Of a stretch of DNA of 64,000 nt, positions 33,200-44,433 are shown one piece after another (position 1 is the stretch's first letter; every line of letters starts with the position of its first letter). Source of the stretch: Vigna angularis (lineage: Eukaryota; Streptophyta; Magnoliopsida; Fabales; Fabaceae); NCBI RefSeq assembly GCF_016808095.1, contig NC_068977.1, positions 2,409,675 through 2,473,674 of the forward strand, read 5' to 3'. The position numbers and the translations under genes are program-made. The notes under the pieces were generated by a model. It saw only the letters and a program-made list of their open reading frames with translations, did not search any database and was not told where the DNA came from.

Positions 33200-34609
33200 T
33201 CAAGAGCTTTCAAGCTTTCCACATGCTAATAACCTTTTCAGCCTCTCTTTCAAAGCAGGGTGAAGAGCATGACAAGAAATCAAGACATCAAGTGACCGAA
33301 TGACACCTTTGCGCACAAGCAACTGAAAAGCCGATGACACACCTTTAACCAAGACACTCTTCCTTTCTACATCATAACTGTCCACAAGATGCAATAAGAA
33401 CTCAAGAAGAGCATGAGTAATGTCAACATACTTTGGAATAGAATGCACCATGAGCAGAACCGCAGGCTCAATGTTCATAATGATATCCACCCTTTCATCG
33501 AAAAAGAGCCAGTCATAAAACAAAGCCAGTTTCACATTAGCCACAACATCGTTCCTCCTACAAGAGGTCAAAAGCCAACCAATAAGCGCCCACCTAGGAA
33601 CGATATCAGACTGAATGATCTCATTTGGAGGGTGGTGCGCACAGCATATGAACCTCACAATATCAATTATAACAAACTCTTTATCAGGCTCATTCAAAAA
33701 CTTCTTAGCAAACCAAACCTGATGCCTCTTCTGATGCCCCAACTTTATGCTTGTAAGCAAAAACCTCAATTGGGTCTCCATGTCAGGATTGATCCTCAGC
33801 AGAGAATACCTGCTGGAAGTCCTGGTGGAGTAAATCTGAGCAACATCCTTAAACTGAAACCCCACAATATTAAACACACACGGATTAAACACAATGTCTT
33901 TCAACATAGCCCTAAACTCGGGAACATGAACCAAATCCTGCAACAAGCGAATAAAATCCCTCCCAATTTTCAAACACAAGTGAAACTCCTCTCTCATTAT
34001 CTTCACGCACAGATGAATCTCCAACCGCTTCAAAGTCTCCAACTTTTCAACGCTACCACCCCTACAATGATCTGTTAAAACCCTAAGAAACGTATACAAC
34101 GCGAACGACAAAACGTGGGGCGAGTCTTCTAATAAGCGGCCCCAGTGTTCCAGAAAGAGGGTGACCAACTTGGAGCAGAGCCACAAGTTTCCATCGCTGC
34201 AATCGGCGCCGACGATTTGGCGCAAAAGGGAGATCAAAACGGCGTCGTAGCCGATACCCAAAACGTACACCGTTTGATCAGTGAGCCAGAGTAGCTGCGT
34301 TTTGACGGATGCGAGGAGTTTGGGGTAGAGGTAGTTGACGAGGCCGAGGAGGAGGGTGACGAAGGTGGCGTAGCCGTCGGTGACGATGGCGTGCAAGTGT
34401 TTGATGTGGGTTTTGGCGAATTGGGGTTCCGTTAAAACGCCGTGAAGGATGGCACGGTTGAGGAGGGTGTATTGGTCGGGGCTTGGAATGGCTAAGGAGA
34501 AAGGGGGTCTCAGAGATGTTATCTGAGACTCAAAAGCTTTCCTTAGCGACGTTTCTAATGCGTTTTCTGCTTCCAAAGGTGGAGTCAGTGTTATCTTCAA
34601 GGCCGCCAT
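33200..34609 (-). CDS. Integrator subunit 3-like protein, N-terminal half, open frame
   Basis: An uninterrupted 469-codon frame runs from the ATG at 34609 (MAALKITLTPP) to the stop at 33200. The frame also extends 21 bp upstream from a GTG, which I did not use. It covers the conserved N-terminal INTS3 region: PPFSLAIPSPDQYTLLNRA near the start, EIHLCVKIMREEFHLCLKIG in the middle, then ANVKLALFYDWLFFDERVD and MNIEPAVLLMVHSIPKYVD. It ends after ALKERLKRLLACGKLESS. Full-length INTS3 proteins are about twice this long, so the C-terminal half is absent. The openness and lack of introns suggest a retrocopy or a recent duplication; I do not know the parent gene's exon structure here. Whether it is translated or feeds small RNAs through the hairpin is unknown. 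Confidence 0.85.
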   Translation of the reverse strand: MAALKITLTPPLEAENALETSLRKAFESQITSLRPPFSLAIPSPDQYTLLNRAILHGVLTEPQFAKTHIKHLHAIVTDGYATFVTLLLGLVNYLYPKLLASVKTQLLWLTDQTVYVLGIGYDAVLISLLRQIVGADCSDGNLWLCSKLVTLFLEHWGRLLEDSPHVLSFALYTFLRVLTDHCRGGSVEKLETLKRLEIHLCVKIMREEFHLCLKIGRDFIRLLQDLVHVPEFRAMLKDIVFNPCVFNIVGFQFKDVAQIYSTRTSSRYSLLRINPDMETQLRFLLTSIKLGHQKRHQVWFAKKFLNEPDKEFVIIDIVRFICCAHHPPNEIIQSDIVPRWALIGWLLTSCRRNDVVANVKLALFYDWLFFDERVDIIMNIEPAVLLMVHSIPKYVDITHALLEFLLHLVDSYDVERKSVLVKGVSSAFQLLVRKGVIRSLDVLISCHALHPALKERLKRLLACGKLESS

Positions 34610-34663
34610 TGAAGCACGGAGGAGAGACACACCTCATTTGAATTTTAATCACAGTATAAATTT

Positions 34664-36285
34664 ATCGACTCTTTTAAATAGAATAGAAAATAAATAGAAA
34701 AGAAATCTGAAAAATCATATCCAAATATTAAGAAGAAAAACTACTAAATGATTTGTAAATTTACATTTTTCTTAACTACTGCAAACTCTTTTCTCTTTTA
34801 TCTCTTTTAAATTGGGACAGCTTGTCATAATAATTTTTTTAAATTAAAAAGAAATAAATAAGGGTGTAAAATTTGATTTTTTTTTTGTATATTTTATTAT
34901 TATTATAATCTTTAAAATGAATATTAAGAAAAAAAATCTTTTGATACACTTAAATTTTTTAATTCATTTAATATTATTTTTAATTACTTTTTCTTTTTAG
35001 AAAAATATTAAATTTTATATTTTTATTATCATTTTATCTTTACATCTGTGTCAAGGTAAAAGTGTATTATTAGAAAACTGAATTTATTCTGTTGTTAATT
35101 TTTATAAAATAATAATATTTTAAGAATAATTTTTTATAATAATTTAATATTATTCATATGTCATTTTATGATTAATTTATATTAATATTTATAATTATTA
35201 TTATTAATTATGATATAATTTTGAACAAATTACCTAATATCATATAAATAATATTAAAATATTATAAAAAAGATGTTATCAAATTATCATGTCGTTTTTA
35301 TAATAGTTGGAAGAGTCCGGTCCACAATCTTATGGGAAGAATGCACAGGACGTGATGATGAGGGTCATAAATAAGTAATAAAGGCACGGACAGATACGTG
35401 GCAGTGAACAATCCTGTGCGGGCAGTGCATGGGCTATACGTTACCGACTATTGCTGGTGCGGAGTTCCTGGGAGCGGTGCGTAATTTTGTTAAATGGAAG
35501 CGGTGCGTAATTTTGAAAATATATTGGAGATAAAAAAGAAAAATATATTTAAGTTATATTTAATCTCAGTTTCTAAATGATACATCATGAAGTATATCAT
35601 AATAGAAAACCATCTTTCTATTCATTATGTGATTATTTATTCACATTTAATTTTACATTAAATATTTATATATATTAATGTAAAATTAAAGACAAGATAA
35701 AATTAAATTAAACTTAAATTTAATGTTTATATTGTGTATGTTTTAAATGATTATAATAAAAATAATAAATACAGATTAAAACATAACTAGATAAATTATC
35801 AACAGTGTATAATAGTGACTATTAATTTCCCAAACATTAGTGTTATAAGTAGGAAGGAAACTCTCCAGTCTTTGTTTAGGGTTTGTTTTGGTACATTAGT
35901 TTTATATTTATTAAAGTTAATATTAATTTAAATATATTTTTCTCTCAATTCTTTTATACATATTTTATAGATAAAATTGATTGAAACTTCAAGTTCCAAA
36001 ATAAATAATATCTTAAATATGTTAATTAATTCTAACAATATTATCTCAAACTTACAATATCATTTTAAAAAATGAATTTTAAATTAATTTAATTTTATAA
36101 AATTAATATATAAAATTTACATCCATTCATATATTATAAATTCATTTTACTTTTAATCTTTTGGTTGATTCCACCATTACATTTTAGAAAATTGGTGAAA
36201 ATTTAAACAAAATTTATTAATATTAATCTTTTGGTTGATTCCACCATTACATTCTTATCCCAATTTATTTTTTTTGTTGGGGAGA
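34664..36285. other. AT-rich intergenic region, no gene
   Basis: Over 1.6 kb of very AT-rich sequence without open frames of note. A ~70-bp near-direct repeat (TTAATCTTTTGGTTGATTCC) occurs at about 36155 and 36223. It includes a less AT-rich island at 35310-35510 with two copies of GCGGTGCGTAATTTTG. Confidence 0.55.
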
Positions 36286-36644
36286 ATGTAAAGTCCATTA
36301 AAAATAATAATAATAAATTAAATATATATATATATATATATAAAATAAAATAAAATAATATGATTGCAAAATGACAAAGAATCTTTCATAAGTAAATAGT
36401 GAACAAGATACTTTTGGTGGTGAAATCAAAATATTATTTTTTATAAAATAATATTCTTAATAAAATATTAAATAAATAAATAAATAAATAAAAAGACAAA
36501 ATTACTTTCAGAAGTGGAATTAAGGGGAACAACTTTTTATAATGAGATTTAAATATTATTTATAATAAAATATTATTATTAAAAAAAAAACTAAATAATG
36601 CCAAATTTTAGCCTATAAATAGCAAGCATGAGGAAGGCTGAAAC
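36286..36644 (+). mobile_element. LTR fragment (type F) interrupted by the type D LTR
   Basis: A tract GTTGGGGAGAA is followed by TGTAAAGTCC, the pattern of a Ty3 polypurine tract and LTR start. An (AT)n run lies at 36326-36345 and a TATA box CTATAAATAG at 36612. It breaks at gaaac (36640-36644). The same word opens the sequence after the inserted LTR (43474-43478), and 43474-43834 is probably the rest of this LTR. Confidence 0.5.
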
Positions 36645-36942
36645 TTGTGTAAGACCTTGGAAATTTAACACCGTAAACCACCTGTCAAATCAAAATTAAT
36701 GCACTAAAACCCTGCTCAGACCATTAAAAACCCACTCACTAACTCTGACGCGCAACTGCCAAGTGTCAAAATGGAACATTCTGAATTCAGTAGTGGAAGA
36801 CAGGTGTCCGTATGAGAGAGTGCGTCCGTTTGACCTTGGGGAGAAAACTGATTTTTTTGAAAACCTTCTTCCCACCCTTCTTCCTCCTAAAAACTGACTT
36901 TTCATTTTCTCCACCTTCTCTGATAGAGACCTTTTACATTAC

Positions 36943-37436
36943 TGATCGTCCTTAACGCTCGTCATTACTGTTTGGACGATCGGTTTGATTGTAATCCTTT
37001 TCTTTACCGATCGTTCTTACTGATCGTCACCACTGATCGGTAAGGACTCTTGGACGATCGGCTGTACCGTTCGTCAGGTTTTGTTGACTTCTCGCTACTG
37101 TTCCTGTTGTCTTCTCACTGACGATCGACTCTACTCTCGGACGATCGGTCGTACCGATCGACCGGTCCTGGTGTCTTCTCACTGTCGACCGTCTATACTC
37201 TCGGACGATCGGTCGTTCCGTTCGACAGGTTCAGTTGTCTGCTCTCTACCGATCATCTCTATTCTAAGACGATCGGTCTAGGAAGCTGCTCGGTCTGCGT
37301 TTTACTTTTCTTAGTTGTTTCTTCTTTTTCCTGTATAAATACTTTGTTTGATTGTAATTTCTGTAACTTTTCAATACAATTCATTTTCAGTTTGTTCTTT
37401 CTGGTTTTCTCTTTCTCGTTTCTCTGATCACTTACA
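36943..37436 (+). mobile_element. Ty1/copia 5' LTR with a GATCG motif array
   Basis: The LTR inner end is ACTTACA at 37436, directly before the primer site. A TATA box (TATAAATA, 37334-37341) and T-rich U5 are visible. 36943-37275 contains about 15 units of GGACGATCGGT / ACCGATCGTC / GACGATCGAC. The outer LTR boundary is uncertain and placed near 36940. Confidence 0.6.
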
Positions 37437-37448
37437 TGGTATCAGAAG
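37437..37448 (+). other. Primer binding site of the copia element
   Basis: TGGTATCAGAAG follows the LTR end without spacer. It matches the initiator-Met type site over its first ten bases. Confidence 0.8.
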
Positions 37449-37473
37449 ACAAATACTTTTCTGTTCTATTCTC

Positions 37474-38575
37474 ATGGCTTTCTCCATTTCCACCACCGAT
37501 TATCTTTCTAACCCGCTAATCCTTTGTTTCTCCATCCCGGTGAGAACCCAGCTCTTGTTCTTGTCACTCCTCTCCTTTCTGACAACAACTATCAACAATG
37601 GCGGCATGATATGCTCGTTGCTCTTGAAACCAAGAATAAAGAAAAATTTGTTCTTGGTACTGTTTCTTGGCCTCCTGTGATGATGTCCTTCACCAAGCCT
37701 GGAAACGCTGCAACAAGATGGTGATTTTCTGGTTGACGCGATCCATGACGCTTCCCATAAAACAATCCATTATGTGGATGGAATCTGCCTACGAAATTTG
37801 GACTGATCTCTTTCAACGTTTTTCTCATGGTGATAAGTTTCGTATTGCTGATCTTCAAGAAGCTCTTCACTCTTGCAAACACGGTGATTCCACTGTATCT
37901 CAGTATTATACTCGTCTTCAAATAATTTGGAAAGAGCTTTCTCTGTATCAAACCATTCTTGTCTGTACCTGTCATTCTCCTTGCAATTGTGGATTATTGA
38001 TCAAGATTCAACAAGAGCGTAGTGATGATTCTGTAATTAAGTTTCTACGTGGGTTAAACGATGAATTCTCTTCTGTACGTTCGCAAATCATGCTAAAGGA
38101 ACCCATGCCGACTCTTACCAAAACTTTTTCTTTGATTCTTCAACAAGAACGCGAATTTCACAATTCTTCCTCACAAATTCCACAAGATTCCATGGCCAAT
38201 TTCAATTCTCACGATCCTCAGTACAAGCCTTATAAGATCGATCGTCCTAGTGTTTCTTCTGGTCGTGGACGCGGACGCATTCCTAAATATGGTGGTCGTT
38301 CCAAATACTGCGATCATTGCAAACGAACCAATCATACTTCTAATAATTGTTGGATCAAATATGGTCTTCCTCAAGGTTATAAACCCATCATCAAACCTAA
38401 TTCTGCCATCTCCAATCCTTCTGCCAACCTGACTGATGGTGTTTCACACACCTCCACTGATTCTTCCGCTGATAAAACTCAAATTCCTTGCACCTTTTCT
38501 CAAGATCAGTATGACGCCATTCTTGGTTTATTGAAACAGTCTCAATCTCCTACTACTAGGGAGGCCAGTGTTAAT
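37474..38575 (+). pseudogene. Copia gag remnant
   Basis: It starts MAFSISTTDYLSNP and, after a frameshift near 37518, reads FLHPGENPALVLVTPLLSDN and NYQQWRHDML, the usual start of copia Gag. After a second shift near 37670 the frame runs YEIWTDLFQRFSHGDKFRIA, LKEPMPTLTKTFSLILQQER, and one zinc knuckle CDHCKRTNHTSNNC. In the family Gag forms the particle and packages RNA. A third shift near 38575 separates it from protease-integrase, which in intact copia elements is one continuous frame. Confidence 0.85.
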
Positions 38576-40150
38576 CAATGCACTCCACAGTCCTCAAGTT
38601 CTTTTCTTCACCTAATTCTTCTTCTTGGATTATAGATAGTGGCGCTACTGATCATATATGTTCTTCAAAATTTCTTTTTCATTCTTTACATCCCATCACT
38701 CCTATTTCGATACGTTTACCAAATCACAGTTTTGTTACTGCTAAATTTTCTGGTACTGTCATTTTAGGCAATTTGATTTTGCATAATACTCTTTTTGTTC
38801 CCAATTTCTCTGTTCATCTTATTTCTATTTCTAAACTATTACATTCCAATAATTTCCTCATCGTTTTTCATCAAAATAGCTGTCTCATTGTGCAAATGGA
38901 TACTTACCAGACGATTGGAGTAGCTAAGAAATACAAGGGCCTTTTTTATCTTCTTAGCAATAATCCAACAACTACATCTGAATTAAACATTTTTCATTCT
39001 GCTTTTCATAATAGTTCTAGTGATTCTTGTAATCTGTGGCACATGAAACTTGGACATCCTTCAAATAAAGTTTTTCAAACTTTAGCCTCTCAATATACTG
39101 ATATTTCCTTTCAATCTATTGATGATTGTGATGCTTGTGCTTTTGCCAAACAAAAATGTCTTCAATTCTCTGTTAGCAAAACTAAATCTCCTTGTTTCTT
39201 TCATCTCATTCAAGTTGACATTTGGGGCCCCCTTTCTATTTCTTCTATTGATGGATACAAATATTTTGTAACTGTTGTTGATGATTATAGTCGTTTCACA
39301 TGAATTCTTCTTTTGAAACACAAATCTGATGTTAAAACCTTACTTCCAAAATTGATTCTTTTAACTTAAAACCAGTATTCCTGTACACTTAAAATTCTAA
39401 GATCTGACAATAGCAAAGAATTTCTTCTTAATGATTTTTATTCTACTAAAGGTATTTTTCATGAAACTACTTGTGTTGCTACTCCTCAACAAAATGGCAT
39501 TGTTGAAAGGAAGCATCAACATATTCTTAATGTTTGTCGTTCTCTCCTTTTTCAATCTAAAGTTCCTAACATTTTTTGGTCTTATGCTATAAAACTTGCC
39601 ATTCACATTATTAATAGACTTCCAACACCATTTCTTCACAATAAATCTCCTTATGAATTAGTTTATTCTATCAAACCTGATTTTTCAAATCTGAAAGTCT
39701 TTGGATGCTTATCATACTCCAGCTCTGCTACTGCAGGACGTACAAAACTTGATTCCAGATGTACTAAATGCATTTTTCTTGGATACAAATCTGGAACCAA
39801 AGGGTTTGTGCTGTATGATTTGCATTCACATTCTATTATCCTTTCACGCCATGTCATTTTTCATGAATATATTTTTCCCTATAAAAATTGTTCTACTTCA
39901 CCTTCCTCTCCTACACATGATGATAATTTTGATGTTATTTTCTTTGATTTTCCTACTGTTCTACCTATTCCCACTGCTTCAAATCATTCACCTAGTAACA
40001 TTTCTCATCCTACTTCTGATAGTATCATTATTCCCACTGTTGAACAAAGAATTTCTCTTAGAAACAAAACTCGACCTAACTATCTTGATCATTACTACTG
40101 TGGTACTACTTCTGGCATTCAACCAACCCATACTACCTGTAAGGCCTTTA
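38576..40150 (+). pseudogene. Copia protease-integrase remnant, RT missing
   Basis: The protease motif WIIDSGATDHIC is followed by the integrase zinc-binding segment (LWHMKLGHPS, then CDACAFAKQKC), the core start IQVDIWGPLS, and after a TGA at 39301 the KILRSDN and PQQNGIVERKHQ motifs, then VFGCLSYSS. A TAA lies at 39367. The residue after RSDN is Ser where Gly is usual. The linker LRNKTRPNYLDHY at about 40060 precedes where RT should begin, but the element ends at about 40150 in a run of A residues. RT, RNase H and the 3' LTR are absent, so it is dead. Confidence 0.88.
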
Positions 40151-41215
40151 AAAAAAAAAAAACGTGGCAGCCGAAGAGCGCGCCACCTCAGCGACTGATA
40201 GGTGTAAACTTTACTTGTTTTTGTTGCTTAAATTGTAGTGAGTTTGAGTAAGTTTTAGGGTTAATTCTCATGAAAAGTGTATAATTGTTGATATAAGTAT
40301 AATTTTGATTGTTTAAATGTTTTTTAATGCTTTTGTTGTTTATTTTGATGAAAAATCAGGATTGGATACCATAAAAGACTTGGACCACACTCATAGGTGC
40401 AGTTTTGCCGAGAGGATCGCGCCTGGGTGCAAGAAAAAAAGGGCGCCGGGCGCGAGATAAAAAGGGGCGCCGGGCGCAACTTAGAAGAAATGGGACCCTC
40501 GTCGCAAATGAGCGGACGCTCGTCACATAGCGAGCGCACGCTCGTTTCATAGCTAGAGGACGCTCGTCCAGCACAGCAGAGGACGCTCGTCCAACGCGCA
40601 GAGGACGCTCGTCCAGAGCGGCAGAGGACGCTCGCCCAGCAGGCAGAGGACGCTCGTCCAGAGTGAGGACGCTCGTCCAGCAGGACGCTCGTCCAGCAGA
40701 GGACGCTCGTCCAGCAGAGGACGCTCGTCCAGAATAGGAGAGGACGCTCGTCCACGTTCGTCCAGCAGAAGCACGTTCGTCCAGCAAGTGGACGCTCGTC
40801 CATAAAATGACCAAGAGAGGACGCTCGTCTAGAATTGGGCCGCTTGTCCCGTCCAGAAAATTGGACGCTCGTCCAGAAATGACCCGTGACTCAATTATTG
40901 TACCCTTCTTTATATCAGACTCCAGAGGCAGTTGCAGAAGGGGGATCTGGAACGGGGAGGAGCAGAGGGACGCTGCTGCAGCTTCTCCAAGGGGCTTCCA
41001 TGGTGGAAAAACTCCAATTTCCACCATCCAATCCATCATTTCTCTCTTCTATGTTGTATATGTGTAGCTAAAACTCCATTTCACTGGGGTTGAGAGTAAA
41101 TTTCTGAAACTCTTTGTAATTTCTCTATTAATGCATGATCTTGTATGAATTTTGTGTTCTATCTTTATTTTTCATGCTTTTGATGGAAATCTGAGCTATT
41201 TGAACGGTTCTCTCT
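40151..41215. mobile_element. Unclassified nested repeat block with GGACGCTCGTCC array
   Basis: After an A-run comes TGTAGTGAGTTTGAGTAAG, then GGGCGCCGGGCGC twice (40441-40480), a motif array and a tail ending in TTATTTTTCATGC-type sequence. It looks like a solo LTR from another family, but ends and target duplications could not be fixed. Open frames here translate the motif array and are not genes. Confidence 0.4.
40490..40870. repeat. Dense GGACGCTCGTCC array
   Basis: About 17 copies of AGAGGACGCTCGTCCAGCAG or close variants. The shortest spacing is 16-20 bp and the most regular part is 40555-40760. The core GGACG-CT-CGTCC is a two-half-site palindrome. Confidence 0.9.
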
Positions 41216-41879
41216 TGAACCCTTCTCCTTCTCTCTTCTGCAACTTACCACCATTATCTCCATTCACGTTTCAGCACTGTAGGAACGTTCCCTGCACCGC
41301 AAGCTTCATTTTAAGCCGAACAACTTCCGGTTCTGGTAAGTTCACTTGGACGATCGGTTCTGGAGTTCCTGTAAACTGTTTTCAGCTGCATGCAACGGTG
41401 TAGGCTAAACCTTTCCTTTTCTTTTGGTTAGTTTAGTTGGAGAGTTTAAGAGAAACGTGGAGAGAGCTTCTTTTAGACGAGTCAAGATCCACCCCTTTAG
41501 GACGTTCGCTACTGAATCCGGGTAAGGGAAGCTTATTGTGATTTAATTTATACTGTGTGTTGTATGCATGTTCGGTATGGATTGTATGCATGAATTGTAT
41601 GCTGATGTATTAGTTATGAACGATCGCTGTTACACTGAATGAATGTGGTATGCATTGGTTGATTCGTATGCTGATGGTTGCTTGGTATGAATGATTAATG
41701 AGAATCTTATAAAGTAAGTAATTTGATATTTGGATACGATGTATAAAGTATGAACCGATGTATGATAATATGAATTATGTAATGTATGAGATTTATGGTG
41801 GAGGTAGATTATAAGATATGCATCGTATGAAAAATGTGAAATTATTGTTGATGAAAAATCTGGAAAATATACTAGTCCT

Positions 41880-42555
41880 TACTTTGATAAGGCACGCTCG
41901 TCATCGAACGGTCTTCTACCGTTCGGTTTTCCCTGACAATGATTTAGAGTAGAAATTCTTTCATTTGGAAAGGATTCGACTTAAGAACGAGCGTCCCCTT
42001 TTGAAATGCTATTTGAGCGTTCGTCCTAATAGCGCTCGGTTTATACCAAGCGTTCGTCTTAAGTAGCGCTCGGTCTTACACTGAGCGTTCGTCCTAAATT
42101 GTGCTCGGTCATCTATTGAACGTTCGTCCTAAGTGGCGCTCGGTCTCAGACCGAACGCTCGTCCATTTCCGTAAACTGTAACGAGCGAGAATAGCGCTCG
42201 TCCTTAATTCCCATAAGCGTTCGTCCTAAATTTAAATAGCGTTCGTCCAAGTCTTCGGTGACGTTCGTCCAAATTATTTATTAAACGCCTACTTTCGCGC
42301 TCGGTCATTGACTGGCGGTTTGTCCCCTGAATTAAATTGTGTTCGGTTTATTTTATTCAACCAAGTTGTGAGGTATCTACCCATTGGATTCGTTCCAGAG
42401 TCATTGAACTTAAATTATTCTAAGTATTTTCCCGATCGTACTAGAGTTAGATCATTTAACTAATTCAAGAAGTCTTTCTCGGTCTCGCCCTCGACGTTCG
42501 TCCTCGTTATGAAGAGGAGTGAACGTTCGTTTTTTTAAGAAAGTGGAACATAGAA
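41880..42555. repeat. CGTTCGTCC / GCTCGGTC array in the type D LTR
   Basis: About 25 alternating units such as GAGCGTTCGTCCTAA and GCGCTCGGTCTTA. The same array positions are occupied in the other type D LTRs, though weakly in the 60.7-63.0 kb copy. Confidence 0.85.
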
Positions 42556-43473
42556 TGAAAATGTACTCAAGAGGATAAATTAAGATGTGCGAACACTATG
42601 AGAACTGAAATTGTGATTTTGGATTTTGAACGAGCGTTCCAGGGTGGAACGAATCTTGAATGGATATTGAGATTGTAAAGTATGAATGTGGCAAGCTTAG
42701 CTGGCGGGTCATCCTGATATTCCGTGAGTGCTCGTTCTCAACTAGAGAGGAGTATGTCATGCGTGGGAATGGCAGGAGGTCTTAGTCCATAACTGTAACT
42801 TGGACAGAACGGACTAACCTCAGGTGGCTGCTGACGAGTATTACAGCTATCCCACCTGGGTGCACGGACGTCGTAGCTACACAGAATTCATACAGTCCGG
42901 ACAGTCGGTCTAGTATCAGGATTTTGGATGAAATTTATGTATGAATTGAATGTATATGTTGTGAACTTACTTGCTGGAATTGAGATGTATAAACTGTATG
43001 TTTTGGTTTGAATTAAATTCAATAAGCTTACCCTGTGTCTCTTTCTTGTGTTGTCGTTCATCCTTGAACCTTCGTCTTGTCTATGCAATGATCATCCGTG
43101 TGGATGTGAGCAGATGGAGAGGCGTTACTGGAAGAAATGCTGGAAGAAGAAAATTTGGAGGAAGCCAACCTCGTAGAAGTAGAAGTGAAGGCCGAACAGT
43201 GAGGGCGTTCGGTTTTTAGTTATAGTAGTTAGAATAGCGAGCGGCTGTGAACGAGCGCTCTTTTGTGGATTGTAAATAGTTGGACGTTCGGTCATTGTTT
43301 TGTAAACCGTTCTTCCTTATCTTTTTGTGAACTCTCGTTAAATTATGTACATTAGCGGCCGTTCGGCCTCTTTCGTTATTGTCGTGCCCTTTGTTTAAAA
43401 TTGTTTTGAATTATTAATATATGTGATTATTCTAAGTATATAGTTGATGACTGTATAATTTTGGGATGTTACA

Positions 43474-43834
43474 GAAACCATGTTTCAAACCAAGAAATAG
43501 TGTGGTGGCTCCCATTTTTCATTTCATTTCCAACGTGAATGATATAAACCATGCTATTGTCTTCCAAAAACCGTGGGCTGCACTTGAACTTGGTGGTCCC
43601 TTTTCTTTATCTCAAATGTTTTCCAAATCAGAATAATATTCTTCTTTCTCAATGGCAGCCCCCACTTTTGTCCATATGCATGCTACATTTTGCCAACCCC
43701 ATCTCAACAAAACCGTGAGTGATAACTGTGGTAGCTCTTTGCACATAAAAACAGTCACATATGTTAGCTATAAAAAAAACGTGACATTGGCTTAAAAATG
43801 TGGCAGCCATACAAATTATTCTTAGTTTAAAATA
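43474..43834. mobile_element. Probable continuation of LTR type F
   Basis: The sequence follows the end of the type D LTR with gaaac. It contains CCGTGGGCTGCAC, AACCGTGAGTGA and GTGGCAGCC words resembling the GCCGTG-rich LTR at 54.2-57.5 kb. No gene. Confidence 0.35.
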
Positions 43835-44424
43835 GGCTTAATTACCTACTTAGTCCCCATGTTCGGAGGTAATTTGCTGTTTAGTACCCAGTTTTAAAAA
43901 TGTAGGCATTTGATACCTATGTTTTGAAATTTGTATCAATTGAATCCTACCCACTTAACGCCGTTATAAATCTAACGTTTTTCTAACATCAACTTTGAAT
44001 TGTGGACGAGCGGTAGTGGACGAGCGTCCTCTTAGTGGACGAGCAATTGATAACACTCGCCCTGTGGACGCAAGTACGTTCAGTGGACGCTCGTCCAGCG
44101 AAGCGAACGCCCAGTCAGGCAGAAGAGGACGCTCGTCCAGCGAAGCGAACGCCCAGTTAGGCAGAAGAGGACGCTCGTCCAGCGAAGCGAACGCCCAGTC
44201 AGGCGGAAGAGGACGCTCGTCCAGCGATGCTCGTCCACTAAGAGGACGCTCGTCCACAATTCAAAGTTGATGTCAGAAAAACGTTAGATTTATAACGGCG
44301 TTAAGTGGGTAGGATTCAATTGATACAAATTTCAAAACATAGGTATCAAATGCCTACATTTTTAAAACCAGGTACTAAACAGCAAATTACCTCCGAACAT
44401 GGGGACTAAGTAGGTAATTAAGCC
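43835..44424. mobile_element. Full-length Mutator-type foldback MITE
   Basis: The ends GGCTTAATTACCTACTTAGT and complement form terminal inverted repeats of about 170 bp, which also carry AACGCCGTTATAAATCTAAC. The loop holds GGACGCTCGTCCAGCGAAGC units repeated in ~57-bp steps. Flanks are TTTAAAATA and TTAAATAAA, an imperfect 9-bp duplication. It is the parent type of the element at 24396-24636. No transposase. Confidence 0.85.
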
Positions 44425-44433
44425 TTAAATAAA

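Larger units (their letters stand above)
30105..34663. repeat. Large inverted duplication (palindrome)
   Basis: The left arm 30105-32269 and right arm 32285-34663 are reverse complements separated by a 15-nt spacer (32270-32284). Outer ends are AAATTTATACTGTGAT and its complement. Arms include an INTS3-like coding segment, about 0.55 kb of 3' flank and the first ~135 bp of a type A LTR. Differences between arms (38-bp duplication and ~17-bp deletion on the left; 233-bp tandem duplication on the right; scattered substitutions) show it is not a simple assembly mirror. A transcript through it would fold into a hairpin of about 2.2 kb. Confidence 0.92.
36648..43473 (+). mobile_element. Solo type D LTR with a nested 4.3-kb insertion
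   Basis: It starts TGTAAGACCTTGGAAAT, like the complement of 59183, and ends TTTTGGGATGTTACA. The first 290 bp and the part after about 41220 (TTCTCTCTTCTGCAACTTA, GGTAAGGGAAGCTTATT, then the motif array and tail) are collinear with the LTR at 53469-59183. The stretch between is a decayed copia element plus other repeat DNA. gaaac occurs at 36640-36644 and 43474-43478 and may be the target duplication, with three extra bases on the left. Confidence 0.65.

Noticed and set aside
40356..41039. 227-codon open frame on the minus strand with repeated DERPL / GRASS words
   Set aside because: It is a translation of the GGACGCTCGTCC array; the same words appear in other frames wherever the array occurs (22270-22689, 43964-44270).
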